64,000 nt of DNA from Massilia terrae (lineage in GTDB: Bacteria; Pseudomonadota; Gammaproteobacteria; Burkholderiales; Burkholderiaceae_D), in the NCBI RefSeq assembly GCF_024753145.1, contig NZ_JANUGU010000004.1, positions 1-64,000 on the forward strand, read 5' to 3'. Shown in pieces: positions 28,924-37,575 of the stretch (the stretch's first letter is position 1; each line of letters begins with the position of its first letter). The translations under genes were made by a program, and so were the position numbers. The notes beneath the pieces were generated by a model. It did no database searches. It was not told the origin of the DNA and saw only the letters and a program-made list of their open reading frames with translations.

Positions 28924-29601
28924 CTAGTGGGCCAGATCGGTGCAGTCGGCTGCAGCGAGTTGCCGGGATGGGTCTTCAAGGAGGCCAATCGACATCGCAT
29001 ACTGGATAAGCTCGGGCACCGAACTCATGCCGATTTTTTCCAAAATGCGCGCCTTATAGGTGCTGACTGTTTTGACGCTGATGCCCAATTCGGCGCCAAT
29101 ATTCGTGCATTTCTTGCCCTGGCAAAGCTGGGCGAGGATTTCAAACTCGCGCTTGGTCAAATTCGCATGGTGGCGGGCAGTCTTCAGCAATTTCGCGTCA
29201 TTGGCAAACAGTTCCGATACGCTCTCGTTCACATAAACGCGACCCGCGGCAACAGTCCTGATGGCGTCGGGAAGCGACTCCGGCGAACAGTCATTGGTCA
29301 ACAGCCCTCGGACTTCGCTTGCGAACCCGTTCAGACCATGTTTCATCGCATCCCTGTGCCCGATCATGATGAGTTGGCAAGCAGGAAGACGGTGACGGAT
29401 TGCAGCGAGGATTGTTTCATTCAGGGCGCCAAAGGGATTGGCGATCACCAGTACTTCTTCACCATTGCTCGGCTCGTGGAAACATAGTTCTTCAAAACAA
29501 GTATATTCTCCGGCCACCGTCAAATCGTCGTGCCATGAAATAATTCTTTTCATGCCCTCGCGCAATAGCGATATTGAGCTCGCAAGTCCGACGCGCGTCA
29601 T
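28924..29601 (-). CDS. LuxR-type regulator with a degenerate receiver domain
   Basis: 225 aa. Pseudo-receiver about 1-120: where active receivers have Asp-Asp the protein has Ser-Ser (GLASSISLLREG), the phosphoacceptor stretch reads VLVIANPFG with no Asp, and the switch Lys region reads LLTNDCS. All three phosphorylation elements are therefore lost. The LuxR HTH (about 145-205) is intact: LTKREFEILAQLCQGKKCTNI and GISVKTVSTYKARILEKIG. It probably binds DNA without phosphorylation control. Its start faces the 330-bp gap before the lipoprotein at 29932. Confidence 0.87.
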   Translation of the reverse strand: MTRVGLASSISLLREGMKRIISWHDDLTVAGEYTCFEELCFHEPSNGEEVLVIANPFGALNETILAAIRHRLPACQLIMIGHRDAMKHGLNGFASEVRGLLTNDCSPESLPDAIRTVAAGRVYVNESVSELFANDAKLLKTARHHANLTKREFEILAQLCQGKKCTNIGAELGISVKTVSTYKARILEKIGMSSVPELIQYAMSIGLLEDPSRQLAAADCTDLAH

Positions 29602-29931
29602 GATTCCTCCCCTTCTTGTTCTTTGTCGGCAATCAAAAGCAATGTCTTTGCGAATGATTTCCTTTGATAATCGCCAACGGTATCGCAGCGTGATGTCTGG
29701 GTCTTATTTTATCCCATCGGTTTCATTTATTTAGTAACTATGTGGCTAAACCACATCATTTTCCACTCAAGCACAGTATAGTCAGCGATGCAGGTTTTTG
29801 CTGGGAAAACTATTGTCCCTTGATTAATTTTTCTTCGTCAGCATTTTACTATTCGGTTTAAGCCGAGCGGTATTTTCACTCCTGCAATAATTAATCCGCC
29901 GGTGACTGCTCGCACCGGCGTTTCCTACCCT
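29602..29931. other. Intergenic region between LuxR-type regulator and lipoprotein gene
   Basis: 330 bp, AT-rich, no gene seen. It holds the promoter of the minus-strand regulator on its left, a 6-bp inverted repeat ATGTGG-CTAAA-CCACAT at 29740-29756 and a hairpin CGCCGGTG..CACCGGCG at 29897-29920 just after the lipoprotein stop; the hairpin lacks a good U tract on the minus strand. Confidence 0.45.
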
Positions 29932-30549
29932 TTAATGATTTACAGCGGGCACTTTCGGATCGCTTCCAATGGTCGTCGGATCCGGCGTTTTGACAGGCTC
30001 GGCACTTGCCGTCAGTGTGGCAGCTGCATTGTTGCTGCCATCCTGTTGTGCCGGGCTTGAGCCGGCTGCAGCTGCCGCCACGGCGCCCGCACTCGGGGCA
30101 TTCGCCGGATTCACGTTGGCGCCGGCGTCCCCTGGCGTCGTGCCGGAGGCGGCGGCGACGCGGGCGTCCGCTGCCATCTGGCTCGCGGGGTCTGCCGGAG
30201 GAGTCCCGGTGTTCGATGCGCCACCCGGTGCCGCCGGGCTCGCCGGCGTCGCCGGGGTCGCCGTCGCGATCGTGCTCGCCGCCCCCACGGTGTCTGCCGC
30301 AGCCGTTGCAGTATCGGTAATCACTGGCGGATTCGTATCGGAGCTCGGCGCTTCAACGCTGTCAACCTGGTAATTCGCGGGGCGGACCTGGGCATCCAGC
30401 TCTGCGGCCTGAACGTTCAAGGCATCCCCATAGGGAACATCGCCACCACCACAAGCCGAGAGAAGCGCGAAGATCGGCGCGATGAGGATCGCGTTTGCGA
30501 TAACGCGTCGCTTATTTGCCTTGTGTAAGAGCTTTTGCGAAATAGTCAA
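29932..30549 (-). CDS. Ala/Pro-rich lipoprotein of unknown function
   Basis: 205 aa. Signal peptide with a clear lipobox LLSAC-G (Cys33). The mature part is almost wholly low-complexity Ala, Pro, Thr, Gly and Asp with no fold evident, like a flexible spacer from the outer membrane. TTG start, supported by AAAGGAA about 7 nt upstream and by the same leader pattern (ACGTAAAGGAAA) that precedes the two duplicated secreted-protein genes. Driven by RpoE-like promoter block B and divergent from duplicate copy 2. No relative recognised. Confidence 0.75.
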   Translation of the reverse strand: MTISQKLLHKANKRRVIANAILIAPIFALLSACGGGDVPYGDALNVQAAELDAQVRPANYQVDSVEAPSSDTNPPVITDTATAAADTVGAASTIATATPATPASPAAPGGASNTGTPPADPASQMAADARVAAASGTTPGDAGANVNPANAPSAGAVAAAAAGSSPAQQDGSNNAAATLTASAEPVKTPDPTTIGSDPKVPAVNH

Positions 30550-30582
30550 CGGTCTTTCCTTTACGTGTCTATGGGAAAGAAG

Positions 30583-30643
30583 TTGGAGTATTTCCTAAGC
30601 TCATTAGTTCCCAACGTAAAGAAAAAAATTTTCGCGATGCAAT
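30583..30643 (-). promoter_or_regulatory. RpoE-like promoter block B
   Basis: Minus strand: ATTGCAT (30637-30643), an AATTTTTTTC tract, GGAACTA (30605-30611), exactly 17 nt, TCCAA (30583-30587), 33 nt to the TTG start of the Ala/Pro-rich lipoprotein. Confidence 0.72.
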
Positions 30644-30727
30644 GTTGGCTATCGCTATTTCTCTTCCATTTTTTGCAAATGACCTCCAAATCGATTCAGT
30701 CCGGCATTGATATTTACTCTATAAATT

Positions 30728-30788
30728 ATTGCATCTGAAAAATTTTTTTCTTTTCGTTGGGAACTAAATGCTTTTGGGAATAATCAAA
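30728..30788 (+). promoter_or_regulatory. RpoE-like promoter block C
   Basis: Plus strand: ATTGCAT (30728-30734), an AATTTTTTTC tract, GGAACTA (30760-30766), exactly 17 nt, TCAAA (30784-30788), 35 nt to the GTG of duplicate copy 2. Back-to-back with block B across about 85 bp. Confidence 0.75.
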
Positions 30789-30823
30789 CGCTGTGCCTTT
30801 TCACCGAAACGTAAGGAAAACCC

Positions 30824-31975
30824 GTGGTGCAAACTTCTCAACGATTCCTCATGAACGCCAATAAGCGCTCCAAACTGAAGGCAAGCATTCTGGTACTTGC
30901 CCCCGTCGCATCGCTCCTGCTCGCTTGTGGCCCGGCAAGTGCCTACACAGGTAGCCGGGATCCCCTGAAGCAACCGTTCGCCAGCAACAGCATCTGGAAT
31001 ATGCCGATCGGCAGCGGCGCAGTGTTTACGCCGGCGAATATCTCGCCCACCCCGGGCAACAATATCTGGGCCAAGATGCCCGGCGCAGATACCGAGAAAA
31101 TCGTGTTGACGCCGACCGCCCCCTTGACCACCCTCAACACCAGCAGCGCTGGCTGGACCGGCGCCAACCGCTGTTCGGCCACCGGCGGCCTGCTGATGCA
31201 GGTGCCGATGCCGAGCAACTACGTGGTCCCGAATTCGACCCTGAACAGCTCGGCTTCCTTCCTGCTCGCGGACGGCCGCACGATCGTGCAGACGCAGCCG
31301 CTGGCGCGTTGCACGGCGGGCGCCCCCGGCACCGCAATGGCGAAATTTGCCAACGTCGACCTGTTTGGCACCGGCATCACCGGCGCCCACGGCGGCTCGG
31401 GCCTGTCGGCCATCGGCGGCAGCATCCGTCTCGGCGAACTGCGTCCTGGCACCACCACCGGTCCGCGCCATGCCCTGAAGGTGAACGTGTATGCAAAGGA
31501 AGTGCTGTACAAGTGCACCACCAGCTCGGCCTGCTTCCGCTGGCCGGCGGTGAAAGCCGACAGCTACGCCGTGGGCTGGTACGGCACCGCCAACAACAAC
31601 AGCAATGTGCAGACCAAGATGGGTGCGCTGCTGGCGATTCCGCCGTCGATCAACATCGCCGCCCTGGGCCTGGAGACCAAGCCCGCGATGCAGCTTGCGT
31701 GGACCCTGCAGAACTATGGCGCCTACGTGGTCGACGACACCTATGCGCCGGGCTTCGACCTGAACGTCGAAGATGGTCCGAGCGGTTCCAAGACGGCCGA
31801 GTTCCAGGCTGACTGGGGCTTCGCGATGGAGCAGCGTGTCAACAACAACACGCCCTGGGTGCGCGACATCCAGCGCCTGGTCAAGGCCCTCTCCGTCGTG
31901 AGCAACAACACCGCGACCACCATCGGTGGCGGCGGCACGCCGAAGCAGCCGCTGGCAGCGCCGATTGCACCGTAA
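30824..31975 (+). CDS. Secreted protein of unknown function, duplicate copy 2
   Basis: 383 aa, paralogue of the gene at 11513-12661. Export signal ends LLLACGPASA; the mature part starts YTGSRDPLKQPFASNSIWN as in copy 1. Differences from copy 1 in the mature part are few and scattered (for example Lys/Asn, Tyr/Phe, Gln/Met, Arg/Ala exchanges), while the first 35 residues differ much more. That pattern fits recent duplication or gene conversion of the mature region. A double GTG at 30824 and 30827 leaves the exact start open by one codon; AAGGAA precedes it. Last island gene before murJ, with its own terminator. Confidence 0.85.
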   Translation: MVQTSQRFLMNANKRSKLKASILVLAPVASLLLACGPASAYTGSRDPLKQPFASNSIWNMPIGSGAVFTPANISPTPGNNIWAKMPGADTEKIVLTPTAPLTTLNTSSAGWTGANRCSATGGLLMQVPMPSNYVVPNSTLNSSASFLLADGRTIVQTQPLARCTAGAPGTAMAKFANVDLFGTGITGAHGGSGLSAIGGSIRLGELRPGTTTGPRHALKVNVYAKEVLYKCTTSSACFRWPAVKADSYAVGWYGTANNNSNVQTKMGALLAIPPSINIAALGLETKPAMQLAWTLQNYGAYVVDDTYAPGFDLNVEDGPSGSKTAEFQADWGFAMEQRVNNNTPWVRDIQRLVKALSVVSNNTATTIGGGGTPKQPLAAPIAP

Positions 31976-31997
31976 GCATCACGACGTGATCTGAAAG

Positions 31998-32028
31998 CAC
32001 CCTGCCGGTCTGCCCGGCGGGGTGTTTT
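31998..32028 (+). terminator. Intrinsic terminator
   Basis: CACCC.GCCGG-loop-CCGGC.GGGTG hairpin followed by TTTT, 23 bp after duplicate copy 2 and before murJ. Confidence 0.85.
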
Positions 32029-32085
32029 ACGTTTACCCCCTCCACTACCCCTAGCGGCGATATTGCCGGGCTATAATTCCGGCCC

Positions 32086-33636
32086 ATGAACCTGCTTAAG
32101 ACGCTCGCGGCAATTTCCAGCATGACCATGCTGTCGCGAATCACCGGTCTGCTGCGCGATAGCCTGTTTGCGGGCGCGTTCGGCCAATCCGCCTTCACCG
32201 ACGCCTTCAATGTGGCGTTCCGCCTCCCCAACCTGCTGCGCCGGCTGTTTGCCGAGGGCGCATTTTCCCAGGCCTTCGTGCCGATCTTGTCGGAATATAA
32301 AAACCAGCACGGCGAGACGGCGACCAAGACCCTGGTCGACCACGTGGGCAATTCCCTGATCTGGGCGACGCTGGCCACCAGCGTCATCGGCATCATCGGC
32401 AGCCCCGTCATCATGTGGATCATCGCCTCCGAGATGCAGCAGAACCGGGCGGCCTTCGATGCCGGGGTGCTGATGACGCGCGTGATGTTCCCGTATATCG
32501 TTTGCATGGCCTTCGTGTCGCTGGGCAGCGGCGTGCTCAACACCTGGCGCGAGTTCCGCGTCCCCGCCTTCAGCCCGGTGCTGCTGAACGTGGCCTCGAT
32601 CTTCGGCGCCGTGGTGCTGAGCCGTTTCTTCGCGATCCCGATCTTCGGCATGGCGGTGGCGGTCATGATCGGCGGCATCTTGCAGGTGGCGGTGCTGGTG
32701 CCGGCGCTGGTGCGCATCGGCATGCTGCCGCGGCTGTCGCTGAATCCCTTCGCCGGCCTGCATGACCCGGGGGTGCGCCGCATCCTGCTGAAGATGGGCC
32801 CGGCCGTGTTCGCCGTGGCGGCCGCGCAGATCAGCCTGCTAATCAACACCAGCATCGCGGTCGGGTTGGGCGAAGGCGCCGTGTCGGCCCTGCAATATGC
32901 GGACAGGCTGATGGAATTCCCGACCGCCCTGCTGGGCGTGGCGCTGAGCACGGTGCTGCTGCCCTACCTGTCCAAGGCCAATGTCGAAGGCGACCGCGAG
33001 GAATATTCGGCCCTGCTCAACTGGGGTCTGCGGCTGACTTTCCTGCTGGCGCTGCCTGCGGCGGTGGGACTGGCCGTGATGTCCAAGCCGCTGATCGCGA
33101 CCCTCTTCAACTACGGCAAGTTCACCGCGGCGGACGTGGCGCGCTCGGCGGCGCCGCTGGCGGCGTATGGCGCCGGGCTGGTCGGCATCATCCTCGTCAA
33201 GACGCTGGCGCCCGCCTTCTACGCGCGGCAGGACATCCGCACGCCGGTGAAGATCGCGGTCGGTGTGCTGATCGCCACCCAGCTCATGAACCTGGTGTTC
33301 GTGCCGCTGCTGGACGTGGCCGGACTGGCGCTGTCGATCGGCGCCGGCGCTTGCCTGAACGCGGCCTTCCTGTACACCGGGCTGCGCAAACGCGGCGTGT
33401 TCGTGCCGCAGCCGGGCTGGCTCGGCTTTTTCGCGCGGCTGGCGGTGGCGGTGACGGTGATGGGCGCACTGGCCTGGATCTGCCAGGTACAGCTGGACTG
33501 GACCGCGCTGCGCGCGCACAAGTTCCTGCGCATCGCGGCGCTGGGAGGGATCGTCTGTCTGGCGGGAGCCACCTACTTCGCGGTGCTGCTTGCGCTCGGG
33601 TTCAAGCTGAAGGACTTCAAGCGGACCGCGAAATAA
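32086..33636 (+). CDS. murJ: Lipid II flippase MurJ
   Basis: 516-aa integral membrane protein of the MVF superfamily that flips the peptidoglycan precursor lipid II. The N-terminus MNLLKTLAAISSMTMLSRITGLLRDSLFA and RLPNLLRRLFAEGAFSQAFVP are diagnostic, and GLVGIILVKTLAPAFYARQD occurs late in the protein; about 14 hydrophobic segments. Transcribed alone on the plus strand, followed by two palindromic repeats and then by the convergent secretion operon. It marks the right border of the accessory island. Confidence 0.97.
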   Translation: MNLLKTLAAISSMTMLSRITGLLRDSLFAGAFGQSAFTDAFNVAFRLPNLLRRLFAEGAFSQAFVPILSEYKNQHGETATKTLVDHVGNSLIWATLATSVIGIIGSPVIMWIIASEMQQNRAAFDAGVLMTRVMFPYIVCMAFVSLGSGVLNTWREFRVPAFSPVLLNVASIFGAVVLSRFFAIPIFGMAVAVMIGGILQVAVLVPALVRIGMLPRLSLNPFAGLHDPGVRRILLKMGPAVFAVAAAQISLLINTSIAVGLGEGAVSALQYADRLMEFPTALLGVALSTVLLPYLSKANVEGDREEYSALLNWGLRLTFLLALPAAVGLAVMSKPLIATLFNYGKFTAADVARSAAPLAAYGAGLVGIILVKTLAPAFYARQDIRTPVKIAVGVLIATQLMNLVFVPLLDVAGLALSIGAGACLNAAFLYTGLRKRGVFVPQPGWLGFFARLAVAVTVMGALAWICQVQLDWTALRAHKFLRIAALGGIVCLAGATYFAVLLALGFKLKDFKRTAK

Positions 33637-33656
33637 GGGCGAACCGTAGGGTTGGA

Positions 33657-33683
33657 CGTCGTTCCCGCGGACGCGGGAACCCC
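33657..33683. repeat. REP-like palindrome
   Basis: CGTCGTTCCCGCGG followed by ACGCGGGAACCCC; a member of the dispersed palindrome family also found at 33736, 43509, 49128 and 49180. The flank (ATCGATAC, ACCCCATTTTG) is partly shared with the copy at 43509. Confidence 0.75.
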
Positions 33684-33735
33684 ATTTTGCGTGCGTATCG
33701 ATACAGCTCGCGTTAGTAACTCTCTCACGAAACGG

Positions 33736-33760
33736 TATTCCCGCCTTCGCGGGAACGACG
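33736..33760. repeat. REP-like palindrome
   Basis: TATTCCCGCC-TTC-GCGGGAACGACG, inverted relative to the copy at 33657; the two form a pair between murJ and the secretion operon. Confidence 0.75.
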
Positions 33761-33768
33761 GGTCAATT

Positions 33769-34272
33769 TTAGCGCGCTGCTTGCTGCGCGGCCGCCTGCC
33801 CAGCTTGCAGCAGCCCCTGCCCGGCCGCCGTGAACTTCCAGTCCGAGACATGCTCTTTTTTCTCGAAGCCGGCGAAGCGCGCATCGAAATTGCCGATCTT
33901 GAGCGGCCGGGCATCCGACAGGCTGTAGACCGCCACCACGCCCTTTTCGCCATTCGCATAGACGATGCCCCACTGCGCCTTGCCGGTCATCGGATCGATG
34001 AAGATCTTGCGCAGATGCCGGCGCACGCCGGGAAAGCGCGGATCGCGCAGCAGATCGTCGAGCGCCGGCGGCTGGGTGGGCTGGCCACGCGGCGTGACCG
34101 CGGCGTAGCTTTGCAGGGCGGCGCTGAAGGCGGCGCCAGTCGCGAGCAGTTCCTCCTCGGCGGCGGCGCGGCGCAGCAGTGCGTCGGCCTTGAGCGTGAG
34201 CGCGCCGACCAGGCCGACCACCGTCACCAGCACGAGCAGGCCAAGATAGGTAAAGCCGTCCTCGCGCCGCAT
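33769..34272 (-). CDS. Pseudopilin-like protein of the type II secretion operon
   Basis: 167 aa. Prepilin-like N-terminus: basic leader, then GFTYLGLLVLVTVVGLVGAL, so prepilin peptidase could cut after Gly. The usual Glu at mature position 5 is Gly here, which in other systems weakens subunit alignment; it may be a tip or minor subunit. The C-terminal domain has a GKAQWGIVYANGEKGVVAVYS strand region. The ATG shares one base with the upstream stop (TGATG); GTG codons two and one codons earlier are alternatives. Last gene of the operon. Confidence 0.75.
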   Translation of the reverse strand: MRREDGFTYLGLLVLVTVVGLVGALTLKADALLRRAAAEEELLATGAAFSAALQSYAAVTPRGQPTQPPALDDLLRDPRFPGVRRHLRKIFIDPMTGKAQWGIVYANGEKGVVAVYSLSDARPLKIGNFDARFAGFEKKEHVSDWKFTAAGQGLLQAGQAAAQQAAR

Positions 34273-34643
34273 CACCACTTCTGGTAGGGCCGGCCGTCGC
34301 GGCCGTTGCCGGGCGCGCCGCTGTGCAGGTCAAGCACGCCACCCTGGCTCGCCTCCTGCGGCGGCTGGATGATCCAGGTCTCGCTGCTGCCCGTGATCGG
34401 GTCGGCGGGCAGCGCCGCGAGATACTTCTTGTCCACCAGCTGCTGCAGCGAATCCGGATAGCGGCCGGTGTCCGCGCGGTACTGGTCGATCACCGCGCGC
34501 GTGCTGCGCAGGTTGTCCGCCAGGATGGTCTCCTTCGCGCCGTCGATGTGCTGGAAGTAGCGCGGCAGCGCGAGCGTGAGCAGCAAGGCCACGATGGCCA
34601 GCACCACCAGCAGCTCGATCAGCGTGAACCCGCGTTCCCTCAT
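34272..34643 (-). CDS. Type II secretion pseudopilin (GspG-like)
   Basis: 123 aa. Canonical prepilin motif [20 protein letters not shown] with Glu5, then a short globular part with RADTGRYPDSLQQLVDKKYL and DPITGSSETW, the pattern of GspG-type subunits. GGGGAG 6 nt before the chosen ATG; an upstream ATG at 34661 is less likely. It sits between two other pseudopilin genes. Confidence 0.85.
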   Translation of the reverse strand: MRERGFTLIELLVVLAIVALLLTLALPRYFQHIDGAKETILADNLRSTRAVIDQYRADTGRYPDSLQQLVDKKYLAALPADPITGSSETWIIQPPQEASQGGVLDLHSGAPGNGRDGRPYQKW

Positions 34644-34654
34644 TCGAATCTCCC

Positions 34655-35134
34655 CTACCATCGCCGGTACGCGATGCCGTTCAGGCCCGTGCCCGGCGCG
34701 CGCGAGTACACGTCATACACATCCGCACCCTCCTCCGGCGCGTCCGGTTCGCTGGCGTAGCTGCGCTTGCCCCAGGTCTGGGCATCCGCCAGCGCCGGAT
34801 CGGCGGAGAACGGGTCGCGCGGCAGGCGGCGCAGGAAGTAGATCTTCGATTCCTTCGGGCTGCGCAGGTCGCGCACCCCCTCGACCAGCAGCTCCAGCCG
34901 CTCGGGATAGCCGGTGGCCCCGGCCTGCCGCGCGATGCGGCCTTCGTCGCTCGCGCGCTTGTAGGCGTCGAGCGCCTGCCGGATCTCGCGCAGGCTGCTG
35001 CGCAGCTGGGCTTCATGGCGGCGCTGCGCGGCGATCTGCGCCACTGGCGCCACCAGCGCGCCAAGCATCGCCAGGATCGCCAGCGTCGCCAGCAATTCGA
35101 TCAGCGTGAAGCCATGTGCGCGCGCCATATTCAT
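34655..35134 (-). CDS. Type II secretion pseudopilin
   Basis: 159 aa. Prepilin motif [21 protein letters not shown] with Glu5, then a helical stretch [20 protein letters not shown] and [20 protein letters not shown], again GspG-like. The start overlaps the secretin stop by 4 bp (ATGA), so translation is coupled. Confidence 0.85.
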   Translation of the reverse strand: MNMARAHGFTLIELLATLAILAMLGALVAPVAQIAAQRRHEAQLRSSLREIRQALDAYKRASDEGRIARQAGATGYPERLELLVEGVRDLRSPKESKIYFLRRLPRDPFSADPALADAQTWGKRSYASEPDAPEEGADVYDVYSRAPGTGLNGIAYRRW

Positions 35135-37053
35135 TTGGCGTCGAGTCCCTGCGGCGCGGGCAGCTGGGAGGCCGGCATCTCGGGCGGCGGCGACAGGGCC
35201 GGCTGGGCGGCGGAAGCCGGCTGCGGCATTTGCGGAATCTGCGGCGTTGGCGCGCGCGCAGGCGCAGGCTGCGATGGCTGGACGGGCGGGGGCACCGTCT
35301 CGGGACGGTTGCGCAAGCTGGCGTCGGTCCCGGCCGCGAAGTAGGCCGCATCGGCCGACGGCCGCGCGAGGTTGCGCACCAGGTGGGGCGTGATCGACAG
35401 GACGATCTCGGTGCGGTCGCTGGAATCGTTGGTGGTCCCGAACAGGCGCCCCACCAGAGGCACATCGCCCAGCAGGGGCAGCTTGCTGCCGCTCTTGCGG
35501 TCCTCGTTGCGGATCAGGCCAGCCAGTACCTGGTTCTCGCCGTCCTTCAGCTGCAGCAGCGTGGCGGCGGAGCGCTTGCCGATGCGGTAGACGGTGCTGC
35601 CGGATTTGGTCGACGACGAATCGATCACGTTGCTCACTTCGAGCGAGACCTTGATCGCCACTTCGTTATCGAGGTGGATGGTCGGCTCGACGTTGAGCGT
35701 CAGGCCGACGTCGGCGTAGGTGACCGATTCGGACGCGAAGCCGCCCACGCCTGGCGACACCGTCGTGGTTATGATCGGCAGCTTCTCGCCGATCACCACA
35801 TTGGCCTTTTCCCTGTTGCGCACGCGGATGCGCGGATTGGCGAGGATATTCGAATCGCCGTCATCCTTGCGCGCCGTGACCGTCGCGGCGACGCCGGCCA
35901 CGCCGATCGTGCTCCCGTTCAGCCCACGCAGCTGGTCGACCGTCAGCGCGTGGCCGTCGCCAGTGGTCAGGGGCGCGAACGACACGCTGGCCGGCCACGT
36001 CACGCCAAGGTCCACGATGCGGCTGTGCTGGACCTCGAGCACCTCGACATCGAGCATCACCTCGGGCTCCGGCACGTCGAGCAAGGCCACCAGCCGCGAA
36101 GCCAGGCGGATCGCATCCGGGGTATCGCGCACGATCACCAAGTTAAGCTTTTCGTCGACCACGATGTCGCGCGACTTGACGATCGCCTTCAGGCTGGCGG
36201 AAACGCTCTTGGCGTCGCCGTAGGCCAGGTAGAAGGTCTTCACCGCCAGTTCCTGGTAGTCCTTCAGCTTGGCCGGATTGTTCGGATAGACCAGGATCGT
36301 GTTGCGGTCCATGACCTGGCGTTCGAGCTGGTTGGTCATCAGGAGGTAATACACCGCGGCTTCGACCGTGCTGTTCCTCAGGAAGATCGAGGTGCGGGCA
36401 TCGGCGCGCACGTCCTTGTCGAACACGAAGTTCAGCCCCGACTGGCGGGAGATGACTTCGAACACCTGGCGCAGCGGGGCTTCGCGGAATTCGAGGCTGA
36501 CCGGCTTGCGGAACGCCGCCGCCAGCGCGGCTTCGGCCGGCGGCGCGGCGGTCGCCTCCCTCACCTTCTCCATCAGCGCCAGCGCGCCGGGATGAGCGGG
36601 CTGCTCGGACAGGATGTCGTCCAGCTTGCGGCGCGCGCTGTCGTAGTCCTTCCTGCCGAAGGCTTCGGCGGCGCCGGCCAGGCTGGCATCCAGGCGCCGT
36701 GTGGCCTCGATCGTGCGCAGACCGGCACGGGCGCGCGCGTTGTCAGGTGCGAACGAGAGCACACGCTGGTAGGCCTGCTGTGCCAGCTCGGCCTTGCCGG
36801 CGGCGAGGTCGCGGCCGGCCTGTTCCAGCAGGCGCACAGTGGCCGCGTCGCGGGCGCGCAAGTAGGTCACCTTGTACACCGCGTTGGCGGGATCGGCCGC
36901 CACCGCTTCACGATACTTCAGCAGCGCTTCCTCGACCTGGTCGTGCGCGATCAGCTCATTGCCCTCGCGGTAGGCACGCTGCGCGGCGCATCCTGCCAGC
37001 GCGAGCGCGGCGAACAGCACGGCAAGGCAGCGGAAAACGGAATAAGGGGTCAT
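35131..37053 (-). CDS. Secretin (GspD-like) lipoprotein with N-terminal repeats
   Basis: 640 aa outer-membrane channel of the secretion system. Lipobox LALAGC (Cys22) gives lipid anchoring without a separate pilotin. Residues about 25-170 look like TPR-type helices; then N-domains ([41 protein letters not shown]), and the secretin core about 340-575 with [15 protein letters not shown] and the end motif [16 protein letters not shown]. The C-terminal 65 residues are Pro/Ala-rich. TPR-secretins like this occur with MSHA/Tad-like and non-classical type II systems rather than classic GspD. Confidence 0.9.
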   Translation of the reverse strand: MTPYSVFRCLAVLFAALALAGCAAQRAYREGNELIAHDQVEEALLKYREAVAADPANAVYKVTYLRARDAATVRLLEQAGRDLAAGKAELAQQAYQRVLSFAPDNARARAGLRTIEATRRLDASLAGAAEAFGRKDYDSARRKLDDILSEQPAHPGALALMEKVREATAAPPAEAALAAAFRKPVSLEFREAPLRQVFEVISRQSGLNFVFDKDVRADARTSIFLRNSTVEAAVYYLLMTNQLERQVMDRNTILVYPNNPAKLKDYQELAVKTFYLAYGDAKSVSASLKAIVKSRDIVVDEKLNLVIVRDTPDAIRLASRLVALLDVPEPEVMLDVEVLEVQHSRIVDLGVTWPASVSFAPLTTGDGHALTVDQLRGLNGSTIGVAGVAATVTARKDDGDSNILANPRIRVRNREKANVVIGEKLPIITTTVSPGVGGFASESVTYADVGLTLNVEPTIHLDNEVAIKVSLEVSNVIDSSSTKSGSTVYRIGKRSAATLLQLKDGENQVLAGLIRNEDRKSGSKLPLLGDVPLVGRLFGTTNDSSDRTEIVLSITPHLVRNLARPSADAAYFAAGTDASLRNRPETVPPPVQPSQPAPARAPTPQIPQMPQPASAAQPALSPPPEMPASQLPAPQGLDAK

Positions 37054-37575
37054 CTAGTCAAACACTCCAATATTGAGCTGCCGGACCTGCTCCAGCTGCA
37101 CGTAAGTCAGGATCATCAGCGGCGGCTTGATCGCGTCCACGCGCCAGGAACCGTCGATGACATCCTTTTCGTGGACCAGCCAGGTCTGTTCGCCGCGCGC
37201 GAGGAAGACTTCCCACCTGCCTTCCTGCAGCGACTTGCCGATCACGGTGAACGGCAGCGGCGGCGCTTGCGGCGGGGCCGGCGGCACAACCGGCGCGGGC
37301 GGCGGCGGAGGCGGCGGCGGGGTCCAGTTGTGCGCGGCGAAACCGTCACCGGGTCCGGCGCCGAACGCATCGGCGTCATCGCCAATCAATGTCTCTCGCG
37401 GCTGCAGGCGCATGATCGCGGGCGCTTGTGGGCGCGGGGCCGTCTGGCTCGCCGCCCTCACCGGTGCCTGGCGCGCAGGCTCGACCACCTCCGTTGCCGG
37501 GCTGTTGTCGCCGAACAGGGCGAGCCAAGCCGCGAGCGCCAGTGCACAGGCCATCGCAACGTGGCGCGCCTTCAT
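37054..37575 (-). CDS. GspC/PilP-like inner-membrane linker protein
   Basis: 173 aa. An N-terminal membrane anchor (about residues 5-21) is followed by a Pro-rich linker with a run of eight prolines near residue 90, then a small beta domain LPFTVIGKSLQEGRWEVFLA and QTWLVHEKDVIDGSWRV similar to the GspC HR / PilP domain that touches the secretin. Overlaps the upstream stop by 4 bp. Probably joins the inner-membrane platform to the secretin. Confidence 0.75.
   Translation of the reverse strand: MKARHVAMACALALAAWLALFGDNSPATEVVEPARQAPVRAASQTAPRPQAPAIMRLQPRETLIGDDADAFGAGPGDGFAAHNWTPPPPPPPPAPVVPPAPPQAPPLPFTVIGKSLQEGRWEVFLARGEQTWLVHEKDVIDGSWRVDAIKPPLMILTYVQLEQVRQLNIGVFD

Larger units (their letters stand above)
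30728..31975 (+). repeat. Inverted gene-plus-promoter duplicate, right copy
   Basis: Near copy of 11513-12757 in opposite orientation. The pair brackets about 18 kb that contains the tyrosinase, sigma factor, polysaccharide operon and regulators. Confidence 0.85.
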
